A stretch of DNA of 64,000 nucleotides from Pseudomonadota bacterium (lineage in GTDB: Bacteria; Pseudomonadota; Alphaproteobacteria; Acetobacterales; Acetobacteraceae). Location of the stretch: contig JAKBAD010000002.1 in NCBI GenBank assembly GCA_021809435.1, forward strand, positions 124,001-188,000. The letters are read 5' to 3'. Position numbers and translations under genes: made by a program. Every line of letters begins with the position of its first letter. Within the stretch, counting starts at the first letter, position 1. Positions 1-8,673 of the stretch are shown here, piece after piece. The notes beneath the pieces are model-generated. The model was not told the DNA's origin, searched no databases, and saw only the letters and a list, made by a program, of their open reading frames with translations.

Positions 1-1126
1 CGGCCACCTCGCGCCCAAATTCCGTGCCGGTTCCCGGCTGAATCGGCCGCACCCGGTCTTCCATCAGCGGCTGATAGAGGAATTTCGCCCAGTCATTGAG
101 CACCTCCACCTGCTCATCCGAGATACCGGCAAACCCCCACACCTGATAAGCCGCCTTGGCGCGGGCAAAATCGCCATCGCGCGTGGCGCCGAACAAATCC
201 AGCACGCCCTTGATGAACTTGCCCGGAAACACCCTGATCGAACCATAATCGAGCAAATTCAGCCCGCCCGCCTCATTGATCTGGTAATTGCCCAGATGCG
301 GGTCGCCATGAATCACGCCATATTTATAAAGCGGCACATACCACGCCCGAAACAGCGCCGCCGCCAGCCGGTTCCTGGCCTCCTGGCTGGGCTTGCCCTC
401 CAGCCATTGCCTGAACCCCACGCCCTTGAGCCAGCTCATGGTCAGCAGACGGCGGGTGGTATAGCCCGCAATCGGCTCGGGCACGTTCACATCGGGCACG
501 CCCGCCAGCATGGCGCTATAGAGCCGCATCTGCGCGGCCTCGCGCTCATAATCCAGCTCCTCCCTGAACCGCTCGGCCAGCTCCAGATAAATCTCATCCT
601 GAATAATGGCGTTATCGAGCTTGGCATAAAGCCCCATGGCCAGCTTCACCTGGCGCAAATCCGCCTCGATCACGCTGGGCATGTCCGGATATTGCAGCTT
701 TACCGCCACCTCCCTGCCATCGGGCAGCGTCGCGCGATGCACCTGCCCCAGGCTCGCCGCCGCCACCGCCTCATGGCCAAAGCTGGCAAAGCGCGTCTGC
801 CACTCCGCCCCCAGCTCGCCGCTCATGCGCCGCTTCACAAACGCCCAGCCCATCGGCGGCGCGTTTGACTGCAACTCGGCGAGCTGCGCGGCATATTCGG
901 GCGGCAGCGCGTCGGGCACGGTCGAGAGAAACTGCGCCACCTTCATCATCGGGCCCTTGAGGTTCCCCAGCACCGATTTCAAATCCTCGGCATGCTTGGC
1001 CTGGTCGGTTTTAATGCCCAAAAACCGCTCCCCCGCCACGCGCGCCGCAATGCCGGTCACCGCGCCAGAGGTGCGCGCCATCCGCCCCAATTCGCCAAAC
1101 AGGCTAGAGCCCTCACGTTCGGTCAT
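1..1126 (-). CDS. ABC1/UbiB-family atypical kinase (partial, C-terminus beyond left edge)
   Basis: ABC1 (AarF/UbiB/COQ8) family protein kinase-like ATPase; relatives support ubiquinone biosynthesis or lipid homeostasis. About 375 residues are present. Visible family features are KVAQ at residues 62-65 (the KxGQ-type motif), the Ala-rich nucleotide loop AAASLGQVHRA at about 122-132, the VAVK lysine at 143, and the catalytic-loop HGDPHLGN at 273-280 followed by a DYGS metal-binding motif. The start ATG overlaps the stop of the upstream peptidase gene as ATGA, so the two are probably translationally coupled. Membership is clear. Whether it is the true UbiB or a paralogue cannot be decided, because no other ubi gene is adjacent (ubiA is 10 kb away). 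The gene runs off the window, so its C-terminus is unseen. Confidence 0.88.
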   Translation of the reverse strand, partial: MTEREGSSLFGELGRMARTSGAVTGIAARVAGERFLGIKTDQAKHAEDLKSVLGNLKGPMMKVAQFLSTVPDALPPEYAAQLAELQSNAPPMGWAFVKRRMSGELGAEWQTRFASFGHEAVAAASLGQVHRATLPDGREVAVKLQYPDMPSVIEADLRQVKLAMGLYAKLDNAIIQDEIYLELAERFREELDYEREAAQMRLYSAMLAGVPDVNVPEPIAGYTTRRLLTMSWLKGVGFRQWLEGKPSQEARNRLAAALFRAWYVPLYKYGVIHGDPHLGNYQINEAGGLNLLDYGSIRVFPGKFIKGVLDLFGATRDGDFARAKAAYQVWGFAGISDEQVEVLNDWAKFLYQPLMEDRVRPIQPGTGTEFGREVA

Positions 1127-2922
1127 GCCCGCTCCAACTCATCGATAAAGCCTGAAATCACATCCAGCCCCCGGGTCCAAAATCCGGGGTCCGAGGCATC
1201 GAGCCCAAAGGGCGCCAGCAGCTCCTTATGCCGCTTCACGCCCCCCGCCTCCAGCATCCGCTGATATTGCGCCTGAAACGCCACCTTGTCCGGGGTCTGC
1301 TGGTAAGCGCCATAGAGCGCGTTCACCAAACAATCGCCAAACGCATAAGCATAAACATAAAACGGCGTGTGGATGAAATGCGGAATATAAGCCCAGAACA
1401 CCCGGTAATCGGGGGTGAAATTGAACACCTCGCCCAGGCTCTCGCGCTGCACCTCCAGCCAGATCTCCCCCAGCCGCTCGGGCAAAATCTCGCCCTGGCG
1501 CCGCTCTTCATGCACGCGCTGCTCAAACGTGTAGAACGCGATCTGGCGCACCACGGTGTTGAGCATGTCCTCCACCTTCGAGGCCAGCAAAATCCGCCGC
1601 GCGCCCTGGTCGGTCTCGGCGTCGAGCAATTGCCTGAAGGTCAGCATCTCGCCAAACACACTGGCGGTCTCCGCCAGGGTGAGCGGGGTGTTGGACATAA
1701 AATACCCCTGCTTGCGCGCCAGCATCTGGTGCGCGCCATGGCCCAGCTCATGGGCCAGCGTCATCACATCGCGCGCCTTGCCGTGATAATTCATCAGCAC
1801 ATAAGGATGCACCGAGGGCACGGTGGGGTGCGCGAACGCCCCGCCCGCCTTGCCCGCCTTGGGGGCGGCATCAATCCAGCCGCGCTCGAAAAACGGCTCA
1901 ATGGTCGCGGCCAGCTCGGGGCTGAAGGCGGCATAAGCGTCGAGCACCAGCCGCTTGGCCTCGGGCCAGGCAATCGCGCGGTCCTCATCCTTGGGCAGCG
2001 GGGCGTTGCGGTCCCAGTGTTCCAGCTTCTCCAGCCCCAGCCACTTGGCTTTGAGCGCATAATAACGGTGCGAGAGGCGGCCATAATTCGCCCGCACGCT
2101 GGCCACCAGCGCCGCCACCACCTCATCCTCGACCATATTGGCAAGGTTACGAAACGAGCCCGGCGTCTCATAATGGCGCCACTCATCCTCAATGGCCTTG
2201 TCCTTGGCCAGCGTGTTGGTGATCAGCGCGAACAGCTTCTCGCGGGCTTCCAGCGCCTTGCCCACCGCCTTGCCCGCCGCCTCGCGCACGCCCCTGTCAC
2301 GGTCCGAGAGCTTGTTGAGCGCGGCCGAGAGAATCAAGCTCTCGCCCCCCAGCTCCACGCGCATGCTGCTCATGGTCTCGTCAAACAGCCGGCTCCAGGC
2401 GGCATGCCCGGTCACATCCTTCTCCATCAGCAGCTTTTCCAGCTCATCCGAGAGCTGGTGCGGCAAAAACATCCGGCTATCCCTGATCCAGGGCGCATAG
2501 CGCGCCAGCGCCGGGTCGGTCAGCTTCCGGGCCAGCACCTCATCCTCGATGCGGTTGAGCTCCAGCGTGAAAAACAGCGTATGGGTCGAAATATCGGTCA
2601 CACGCTCCGAAACGGTCTGATAAAACTGCCCGTTGGCGGCGTCGTCCGAGTCGGCCGCGAACAGCAGCTGCGCGTAAGATGACACCTTGCCCATCGCCTC
2701 GGCCAGCGTCTCATACCGCGCGATGGCGGCGCCCAGCTCCGCCCCCGAAAGCCCGGCCAGCCGCCCCTTGAACGCCGCCTCGAACGCCACCGCCCCGGCC
2801 TCGGCCGCGGCCAGGTCCGCCGCGATGCGCGGATCATCCAGCCCTTCATAAAAATCACGCAAATCCCAAGCGGGCAGCGCGCTCTCATGTCCTGCCGACA
2901 CACCATCCGGGGCAAATCTCAT
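1123..2922 (-). CDS. pepF: M3-family oligoendopeptidase (PepF/M3B type)
   Basis: Zinc metallopeptidase of the M3 family, expected to cleave short cytoplasmic peptides. The protein is 599 residues from the chosen ATG. The zinc motif HELGH lies at residues 391-395, in the context TLAHELGHGAHQML, and the C-terminal third carries the FNFTPDYRVFWAYIPHF-type stretch usual for PepF. An upstream in-frame start at 2976 would add 18 residues with no conservation signal; the ATG at 2922 gives the normal MRFAPDG start and length. The stop overlaps the start of the ABC1-kinase gene by ATGA. Confidence in family is high; substrate preference is unknown. Confidence 0.92.
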   Translation of the reverse strand: MRFAPDGVSAGHESALPAWDLRDFYEGLDDPRIAADLAAAEAGAVAFEAAFKGRLAGLSGAELGAAIARYETLAEAMGKVSSYAQLLFAADSDDAANGQFYQTVSERVTDISTHTLFFTLELNRIEDEVLARKLTDPALARYAPWIRDSRMFLPHQLSDELEKLLMEKDVTGHAAWSRLFDETMSSMRVELGGESLILSAALNKLSDRDRGVREAAGKAVGKALEAREKLFALITNTLAKDKAIEDEWRHYETPGSFRNLANMVEDEVVAALVASVRANYGRLSHRYYALKAKWLGLEKLEHWDRNAPLPKDEDRAIAWPEAKRLVLDAYAAFSPELAATIEPFFERGWIDAAPKAGKAGGAFAHPTVPSVHPYVLMNYHGKARDVMTLAHELGHGAHQMLARKQGYFMSNTPLTLAETASVFGEMLTFRQLLDAETDQGARRILLASKVEDMLNTVVRQIAFYTFEQRVHEERRQGEILPERLGEIWLEVQRESLGEVFNFTPDYRVFWAYIPHFIHTPFYVYAYAFGDCLVNALYGAYQQTPDKVAFQAQYQRMLEAGGVKRHKELLAPFGLDASDPGFWTRGLDVISGFIDELERA

Positions 2923-3025
2923 ATCCAGGCTCCAAATCTCCGCCCCCAGATTTAGGCGCAATAAGCCCCACGTCAAATGCCCCCTTGGCCTTCGGTGCCC
3001 AACTCCCTAACCCTTTGTTTGGGCC

Positions 3026-3074
3026 AGCAACTTTATCCAACCAAATGATTTCATTTGATTGGATGTTGCTCTAG
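3026..3074. repeat. Palindromic intergenic element, copy 1
   Basis: An imperfect hairpin with outer arms agcaac/gttgct and inner arms atccaaccaaatga/tcatttgattggat, the latter differing at one position that allows a G-U pair. It closely matches the element at 17041-17088, which has the same catttgattggatg core and the same gctctag right edge. It lies just upstream of the permease start. The two copies suggest a dispersed REP-like family. Confidence 0.7.
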
Positions 3075-3083
3075 CCTGCGCGC

Positions 3084-4646
3084 ATGACAGGCTCCCCCCT
3101 CCGGCGCGACGCCGGCAAAACCGGCCTCCTGCTCGCCTCCATCGGCGGCATGATCGGCTCCGGCTGGCTGTTCGGCGCCCTCAACGCCGCCAAAATGGCC
3201 GGCCCGGCCGCGCTCATCGCCTGGGTGCTGGGCGCGCTCGCGGTGGCGCTGCTCGCCTTTGTCTATGCCGAGCTGTCAACCCTGTTCCCCCGTCCCGGCG
3301 CGGTCATCGCCTTCCCGCTCATCGCCTACGGCCCGCTGGCGGCCGAAATCATGGCCTATGTCAATTTTCTGGCCTACGCCGCCGTCGCCCCCATCGAGGC
3401 GCTCTCCATCACCGCCTACGCGGCCAATATCTGGCCCGCCCTGCAAGCCCCCAACCTCACCCTCACAGCCTCGGGCCTGGCCGCCGCCATCGCCCTCATG
3501 GCGCTGTTCACCCTGCTCAATCTGGGCGCCATCCGCCTCGTGCTGCGTTTCAACACCATCCTCACCGCCTGGAAACTGGCCATCCCCGCCCTCACCATCG
3601 CCGCCCTCGCCGCCACCCGCTTCCAGCCCGCCAATTTCACCGCCCACGGCTTCGCGCCCTATGGCGTGGGCGGCATCGTCACCGCCATCTCGGGCTCGGG
3701 CATCATCTTCACCTTCCTGGGCTTCCGCCAAGCCATCGAGCTGGCGGGCGAAACCGCCAACCCGGCCAAATCCCTGCCCTTCGCCATTCTGGGCTCGGTG
3801 GCGCTGTGCGCGCTGCTCTATCTCGGGCTGCAAGCCGCCTTCATCGGCGCCCTGCCCGCCGCGGCGCTCAGCCATGGCTGGGCCGCGCTCAGCTTTCCCG
3901 GCATCTCCGGCCCCTTCGCCGGGCTCGCCGCCGGGCTAAGCCTGCCCTGGCTCGCCGCCACATTGTACCTCGATGCCGCCCTGAGCCCCGCCGGGGCGGG
4001 CATCATCTACAACACCACCGCCGCGCGGGTCATCTACGCCATCTCACAAGCCGGCATGCTGCCCCGCGCCTTCACCGGCACCAGCCGCCACGGCGTGCCC
4101 ATCCCCGCCCTCATTCTGTCCTTCCTGGCCGGGCTCTGCTTCCTCGCTCCCCTGCCCTCCTGGCAACATCTGGTCGCCACCCTCTCCTCCATCGGCGTGC
4201 TCGCCTACGGCACCGGCCCCGTCGTGCTGCACACGCTGCGCGCCACCCTGCCCGAATCCCAAACCCCCCGCCCCTTTCGCCTCTTCGCCTACCAGCTCAC
4301 CGCCCCCGCCGCCTTCATCGTCTCCAACCTCATCGTCTTCTGGGCCGGCGCGCGGGTGGCCAACACCATCTTCCCCCTCATCCTCGCCGCCACCCTCCTC
4401 TCCCTCGCCTACCGCGCCGCCACCCATAAACCCCTCCGCGCCCTCAAACCCCGCACCGCCCTCTGGCTCATCCCCCATCTCGGTTCGCTCTGGCTCATCA
4501 CCGCCCTCGGCCCAGGCTCCACCCTCCACCCGCTCACCCAAACCACCGGCGCCGCCGCCATCGCCCTCACCTCCCTGGCCACCCTCGCCCTCGCCCGCCA
4601 CGTCGCCCCCCGCGACCCCGACACGGGTCCAGCCCCGGCATCCTAA
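3084..4646 (+). CDS. APC-superfamily amino acid permease
   Basis: Polytopic inner-membrane transporter of 520 residues with about 12 predicted membrane segments. The first segment has the APC signature SIGGMIGSGWLFGAL (about residues 19-33), where the unwound GxIGSG motif binds the substrate amino and carboxyl groups. The SGSGIIFTFLGFRQAIELAGE stretch near residue 210 corresponds to segment 6 of APC amino acid/proton symporters. The GSGWLFG variant is typical of the aspartate:proton symporter-like branch, but the substrate is not proven. It is followed by a strong bidirectional hairpin and no obvious operon partner. The palindromic element at 3026-3074 sits in its upstream region. Confidence 0.88.
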   Translation: MTGSPLRRDAGKTGLLLASIGGMIGSGWLFGALNAAKMAGPAALIAWVLGALAVALLAFVYAELSTLFPRPGAVIAFPLIAYGPLAAEIMAYVNFLAYAAVAPIEALSITAYAANIWPALQAPNLTLTASGLAAAIALMALFTLLNLGAIRLVLRFNTILTAWKLAIPALTIAALAATRFQPANFTAHGFAPYGVGGIVTAISGSGIIFTFLGFRQAIELAGETANPAKSLPFAILGSVALCALLYLGLQAAFIGALPAAALSHGWAALSFPGISGPFAGLAAGLSLPWLAATLYLDAALSPAGAGIIYNTTAARVIYAISQAGMLPRAFTGTSRHGVPIPALILSFLAGLCFLAPLPSWQHLVATLSSIGVLAYGTGPVVLHTLRATLPESQTPRPFRLFAYQLTAPAAFIVSNLIVFWAGARVANTIFPLILAATLLSLAYRAATHKPLRALKPRTALWLIPHLGSLWLITALGPGSTLHPLTQTTGAAAIALTSLATLALARHVAPRDPDTGPAPAS

Positions 4647-4650
4647 CCCC

Positions 4651-4698
4651 AAGGGGGCTTTGCCCCCCTTGACCCCCCACCAGGGGCCGAGCCCCTGG
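4651..4698. repeat. Two GC-rich intergenic hairpins (GGGGGC...GCCCCC type)
   Basis: Two short palindromes follow the permease stop: aagggggctttgccccc at 4651-4667 and caggggccgagcccctg at 4681-4697. The same style recurs at 4824-4846. They look like dispersed intergenic repeats of the kind abundant in acetic acid bacteria; that comparison is from memory. Confidence 0.6.
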
Positions 4699-4713
4699 AC
4701 CTCAATAGGTTTC

Positions 4714-4780
4714 AAGCCTCAGAAAAGGGGGCCGCCCGTGCCGTTTCAAACGGCAAAAGCGGCCCCCTTTTCTGAGGCTT
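4714..4780. terminator. Perfect 22-bp inverted repeat, bidirectional terminator
   Basis: Arms 4714-4735 (aagcctcagaaaaggg...) and 4759-4780 are perfect reverse complements of 22 bp. The 23-nt loop contains a second hairpin, gccgtttcaaacggc. It sits between convergent genes (permease on plus, gapR on minus). The A/T-rich stretches inside the arms would give a U-tract-like exit in either direction. Confidence 0.75.
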
Positions 4781-4793
4781 AACTATTTGGTTT

Positions 4794-4846
4794 CCAAAGG
4801 CCTCTCGGCCTTTGGCGGGGGTTCCAAGGGGGCAGAGCCCCCTTGG
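4794..4846. repeat. Further paired hairpins near gapR 3' end
   Basis: Two adjacent palindromes: ccaaaggcctctcggcctttgg at 4794-4815 (arms ccaaaggc and gcctttgg) and a second at 4824-4846 with arms ccaagggggc and gcccccttgg around a 3-nt loop. Together with the hairpins at 4651-4780 they make a 200-bp run of stem-loops between convergent genes. Confidence 0.6.
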
Positions 4847-4873
4847 CGCAAGAACGCCCCGGCAAGGCCCGTG

Positions 4874-5128
4874 TCACATCCCGATCGCGCGGCGGTAGAT
4901 GTCGAGCAGGGTTTCTTGTTCCTCGACTTCGGCGGGTTCTTGTTTACGGATACGGATGAGCTGGCGGATGACCTTGACATCGAAGCCGGCTGATTTGGCT
5001 TCCTGGAAGATATCCTTGATATCCCCGGCGAGGGCTTTGCGTTCTTCTTCCAGGCGCTCGACGCGTTCGATGATGGAGCGCAGCCGGTCGCCGGCGATGT
5101 TTTTAGCGGCGGTTTCAGTATCGGCCAT
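4874..5128 (-). CDS. gapR: GapR-like chromosome-structuring protein (DUF2312)
   Basis: Small DNA-binding protein of 84 residues matching the DUF2312/GapR family. In Caulobacter GapR binds AT-rich, overtwisted DNA and helps replication and chromosome organisation; that role is known from the family. In the sequence, a long charged coiled-coil helix (DRLRSIIERVERLEEERKAL, about residues 14-33) precedes the conserved core IFQEAKSAGFDVKVIRQLI and an acidic-to-basic C-terminal helix ending DIYRRAIGM. Length is normal for the family. It is transcribed divergently from pyruvate kinase across about 200 bp that should hold both promoters. Its 3' end faces the hairpin cluster at 4651-4846. Confidence 0.92.
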   Translation of the reverse strand: MADTETAAKNIAGDRLRSIIERVERLEEERKALAGDIKDIFQEAKSAGFDVKVIRQLIRIRKQEPAEVEEQETLLDIYRRAIGM

Positions 5129-5334
5129 GGCGGGTCATGCTCCTGTTGGGTGGTTCGGGGACGTGGGAGTAGCCTTCGGGGCTTGGCCGCGTCAATGGGG
5201 GATGGACCGCCTTGCCCGGCCACGGCGAATAGGCGCATGGTGGGGCCATTCAGGGGGAAGATGCCAGGTGGCTGCCGGGGCTTTGGCTTTGGGGCGCGCG
5301 GGGATTTTCCGCACCAGCAACGCCGAGGCCAAAA

Positions 5335-6759
5335 ATGACAGATCGTGTCCGCCGTCACCGCCGCACCAAAATTCTGGCCACGCTTGGCCCCGCCAGCTCC
5401 ACCCCTGAGATGATTGTCCAGCTCTTCCATGCGGGGGCTGACATATTCCGGCTGAATTTCTCCCATGGCGCGCACGAGGACCACGCCCGGCGGATCGAGA
5501 TGATCCGCGCGGTCGAGAAAAAAACCGGCCGCCCGATCGGCATTCTGGCCGATGTTCAGGGCCCGAAGCTACGTGTGGGGGTGTTCCAGTCGGGGCGGGT
5601 GCAGTTGCAGGCCGGCAAAAGCTTCATCCTCGACCAGAACAAGGCGCCGGGCGACACGCGCCGGGTCTGCCTGCCGCACCCCGAGATCATCGACGCCGCC
5701 GAGATCGGCGCCACCTTGCTGCTCGATGATGGTAAATTGCGCCTGCGGGTGGTGCATAATCGCGGCGATCATCTGGTGACCGAGGTCCTCAATGGCGGCG
5801 TGCTCTCCGACCGCAAGGGCGTCAACGTCCCCGATGTGGTGCTGCCCATTCCCGCCCTCACCGCCAAGGACCGCGCCGACCTCGCCTTCGCCCTGCCGCT
5901 GGGCATCGATTATATCGGCCTGTCCTTCGTGCAGCGCCCCGAGGATGTCATCGAGGCCAAGGCCCTGGCCGCGGGCCGGGCGCTGGTGATGGCCAAGATC
6001 GAAAAACCCCAGGCGCTCGATAATCTCGACGCCATTTTGCACGAGGCCGACGCGGTGATGGTGGCGCGCGGCGACCTGGGGGTGGAATTGCCGCCCGAGG
6101 AAGTGCCCATCGCCCAGCGCCGGATCATCCGCGCCGCCCAGCAGCGCGGCAAGCCGGTGGTGGTGGCGACCCAGATGCTGGAAAGCATGATCACCGCCCC
6201 CGCCCCGACCCGCGCCGAAGCCTCCGATGTCGCCACCGCCGTGTTCGACGGGGCGGACGCCGTGATGCTCTCGGCCGAGAGCGCGGCCGGGCAATATCCC
6301 CGAGAGGCGGTGAATATGATGGACCGGATCATCGCCCGTGTTGAGCGCGACGAGGATTGGCGCAGCCTGCTCGACGCCAAGCGCCCCGCGCCCGAGAAAT
6401 CCTCGGCCGATGCCATTGCCGCGGCCGCCGTGCAGGTCGCCCATGTCACGGGGGCCAAGGTGATCGTGGCGCTCACCGAATCGGGCTCCACGGCCCTGCG
6501 CGTGGCGCGCGAAAAGCCCGATTGCCCGGTCATCGGCCTGACCACCAATATCCATGTCGCCCGCCGGCTGGCCGCCGTATGGGGCGTGCATGCCGTGGTC
6601 ACCGAAAGTGTGCATTCTATGACCCAGGCGGTTGAGGTGGCGCGGAAATTGGCGCGGCTTGAAGGGTTTGCGGCCAAAGGCGATGAGCTGGTGGTGGTGG
6701 CGGGTGTGCCGTTTGGCGTGCCTGGCACCACCAACGCGCTGCGGGTGGCATCTGTCTGA
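5335..6759 (+). CDS. pyk: Pyruvate kinase
   Basis: Glycolytic enzyme converting phosphoenolpyruvate and ADP to pyruvate and ATP in the cytoplasm. 474 residues, normal for bacterial PK. The N-terminus RRTKILATLGPAS is the standard first strand with the R-x-N/K-F-S-H substrate loop soon after (FRLNFSHG, about residue 37). The signature MAKIEKPQALDNL (about 220) contains the catalytic lysine, and MVARGDLGVELP at 242-252 binds Mg and phosphoenolpyruvate. The C-terminal allosteric domain is complete, ending in the GVPFGVPGTTN loop. It is a single-gene unit divergent from gapR. Confidence 0.97.
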   Translation: MTDRVRRHRRTKILATLGPASSTPEMIVQLFHAGADIFRLNFSHGAHEDHARRIEMIRAVEKKTGRPIGILADVQGPKLRVGVFQSGRVQLQAGKSFILDQNKAPGDTRRVCLPHPEIIDAAEIGATLLLDDGKLRLRVVHNRGDHLVTEVLNGGVLSDRKGVNVPDVVLPIPALTAKDRADLAFALPLGIDYIGLSFVQRPEDVIEAKALAAGRALVMAKIEKPQALDNLDAILHEADAVMVARGDLGVELPPEEVPIAQRRIIRAAQQRGKPVVVATQMLESMITAPAPTRAEASDVATAVFDGADAVMLSAESAAGQYPREAVNMMDRIIARVERDEDWRSLLDAKRPAPEKSSADAIAAAAVQVAHVTGAKVIVALTESGSTALRVAREKPDCPVIGLTTNIHVARRLAAVWGVHAVVTESVHSMTQAVEVARKLARLEGFAAKGDELVVVAGVPFGVPGTTNALRVASV

Positions 6760-6889
6760 GACCTGAAAATGGGATAAAAATCCTGTAAAATCGGCAGCTT
6801 GGCTGGCATTTTTGGCAAAGTTCGCGCTTGGCGCCACGGTTAAACTTGGCTAAAGGAAACAACCATTCCGAGGCTTCAAGGATAACGAC

Positions 6890-7471
6890 GTGACGATGAC
6901 CGCCCTCCCCCCCCGCACTGCCCTGAAACTGGCCGCCGGCCTGGCCGGTCTGGCCTTGCTCACCGCCTGCGCGGGCAAACCCAAGCCGCAAACCGCCATG
7001 GCCCCGGCTGTTCCGGTTGGGCATGTTTACGCGGTGGCGGTCACGGTGCCGCCGCCCGTGTCGCCGCGCATTCATTTCACCGCCAGCCAGCAAGTGGCCA
7101 ATCAGCAGGCTTTCAACGTCATCGGGCTGAAATCGGCCCTGATGGTGGCGGCGCTGACCTGCCAGCAGCAGCCGGAATATGACCGCTTCATGGGCAAGTT
7201 CCAGCCCCACGTGCTGGCCGCCCAGCATGTGATGGACAGCTATTTCCGCAAGGCTTCGGGCCGTTATTCCGGCCAGGCGATGGAAGACCAGTACGTGACC
7301 GGCCTGGCCAATGATCAGACCATCTCGGGTCAGGCGCAGGGCTCGCTGTTCTGCATCAACTCGGAAGCCGAGTTCAAGGCCGTGCTGGCGCTCAATTCAG
7401 ATACCGCGCTCGACCAGTTCGTCACCGCCGCGCCGCCAGCCGCCGTGGTGGCCAGCAACGCCGCGCCGTAA
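6890..7471 (+). CDS. Small putative lipoprotein of unknown function
   Basis: 193 residues from the GTG at 6890 (aagga Shine-Dalgarno seven bases upstream); an ATG two codons later is an alternative. The N-terminus has a hydrophobic signal sequence ending in LLTAC, a good lipobox, so the mature protein should start at the cysteine near residue 25 and be lipid-anchored. The mature part is short and Ala/Gln-rich, with two further cysteines (LTCQQQ, LFCINS) that could form a disulfide. No domain is recognised. It stands alone between pyk and a convergent gene. Confidence 0.72.
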   Translation: MTMTALPPRTALKLAAGLAGLALLTACAGKPKPQTAMAPAVPVGHVYAVAVTVPPPVSPRIHFTASQQVANQQAFNVIGLKSALMVAALTCQQQPEYDRFMGKFQPHVLAAQHVMDSYFRKASGRYSGQAMEDQYVTGLANDQTISGQAQGSLFCINSEAEFKAVLALNSDTALDQFVTAAPPAAVVASNAAP

Positions 7472-7493
7472 ATCCACACAAAGCCACCCAAAT

Positions 7494-7528
7494 CCACACA
7501 AACCCACAAAAATTGTGGGTTTGTGTGG
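7494..7528. terminator. 16-bp stem hairpin between convergent genes
   Basis: Perfect arms 7494-7509 (ccacacaaacccacaa) and 7513-7528 with a 3-nt loop lie between the lipoprotein gene (plus) and the GT87-like gene (minus). Partial direct repeats of the left arm (aatccacacaaa) occur just upstream at 7471-7482. There is no clean T-run, so this is a likely but not textbook bidirectional terminator. Confidence 0.55.
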
Positions 7529-7572
7529 GGGGGGTCATGGGCGTGTGTGAATTTGCGCCCTCGTGCGCCGCT

Positions 7573-8673
7573 TTATCTCGCCTCCGGCCTTGATTTTGGC
7601 CAAACGAGCCACAAAACCGGCACCAACAGAGGCGCACCAAGGGACACACCAAGCTTCGATAGTACGGGGTAAAGGCTGGTGCCGGCATCGAGCAGCGCCA
7701 GCGCCGCCAAGCCGCGGACCTCGCCCAGATCCAGCCACAGCGCCGCCAGGCTAAGCGCGAGAAACGGCAGATCGTAGATCATGGCATAGGGCGTGGCGAG
7801 CGGCACCAGGCAGGCGGCCACCAGGGCTGGGCGGTTATCGGCCCTGGCGGGCAGATAAAACAGCGCCGCCATGGCCGCCAGGGCAATACCGGCCTGGGCC
7901 AGCAAGGCCCCGCTCAGGCCCACCCGCAGGCTGCGCAGAAACACAAACGGGGTAACCGAGATGGTTTGAAACCCCGATGGCCAATTGGCCTGGAGCAGGC
8001 CACGCGCGCCGGGCATGGCGTGGGCGCCAAGATTGTGCCAAATGCCTGCCCCCCACCCCAGAGTGAGCAGAATGCTGGCCACGGCCATGGCCAGAACCGC
8101 CGCCACAACCGCCCGCCAGCACCGCCGGGCGAAAAACCAGCCCGGCAGCAGCAAGCCGAATTGCGGCTTGATGAGGCACAACCCCGCCGCCACACCAGCC
8201 AAAGCGGGATTGGCGCGCGGCGCCCCCAGGGCCAGCACCAGCAGCGCCGAGACGAACAACCCGCTCTGACCGAGCGTGATGCAAAAAAACACCGGCTGGC
8301 ACGCCAGCCCCGCCAAAATTGCCCGCCAGGACCAGCCCACCCGGCGCGCTGCCGCCGCCAGCGCCAACAGGCCCAGACCATCCCAGGCGATATAGGCCAG
8401 GGGCTCGGGCAACCAGCTGAACGGCGTGGTCAGCAGCAGAAAGGGTGGCGGGTAGTAAAGCTTGGCGAGATCGGGGGTGATGTCAGGCGCTGGTTGCGAA
8501 AAAGCCCGGGCATTGCGCCAGAACAGGTCGAAATCATAGGGCACGAAGCCGCCTGTGTGGGCGCTCACCGCGCGGTGGGCGGCGAGGTCGAACAGCAGGG
8601 CGGCGAATGCCGAAAGCCCGATGACCGCGCCATAGGCTGCCGTTACGGCACGCCTTGGCGCGGTGGCGCTCAC
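7573..8673 (-). CDS. GT87-like (DUF2029) polytopic membrane glycosyltransferase
   Basis: 366 residues with roughly nine to ten hydrophobic segments. The features of the DUF2029/GT87 family are visible: an acidic motif in the first periplasmic loop (YDFDLFWRNARAF, about 46-58), then KLYYPPPFLLLTTPFSWLP (about 70-88). Relatives are polyprenyl-phosphate-mannose-dependent alpha-mannosyltransferases, but the sugar and acceptor here are unknown. The start is GTG, overlapping the glutamate-cysteine ligase stop as GTGA, so the two are co-translated. The functional link with glutathione synthesis is not obvious. Confidence 0.78.
   Translation of the reverse strand: MSATAPRRAVTAAYGAVIGLSAFAALLFDLAAHRAVSAHTGGFVPYDFDLFWRNARAFSQPAPDITPDLAKLYYPPPFLLLTTPFSWLPEPLAYIAWDGLGLLALAAAARRVGWSWRAILAGLACQPVFFCITLGQSGLFVSALLVLALGAPRANPALAGVAAGLCLIKPQFGLLLPGWFFARRCWRAVVAAVLAMAVASILLTLGWGAGIWHNLGAHAMPGARGLLQANWPSGFQTISVTPFVFLRSLRVGLSGALLAQAGIALAAMAALFYLPARADNRPALVAACLVPLATPYAMIYDLPFLALSLAALWLDLGEVRGLAALALLDAGTSLYPVLSKLGVSLGAPLLVPVLWLVWPKSRPEAR

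Noticed and set aside
1228-2682. Long plus-strand open frame opposite pepF
   Set aside because: High-GC antisense shadow of pepF: His/Arg/Leu-biased residues, no domain, and the opposite strand has a clear peptidase with a zinc motif.
3259-4715. Several long frames overlapping the APC permease on both strands
   Set aside because: Runs of Ser/Pro/Arg or Gly/Glu typical of out-of-frame GC-rich coding; only the 3084-4646 frame shows membrane helices and family motifs.
7471-7512. Short aatccacacaaa direct repeats as a CRISPR or iteron array
   Set aside because: Only two short copies plus the hairpin arm; no regular spacing or further units.
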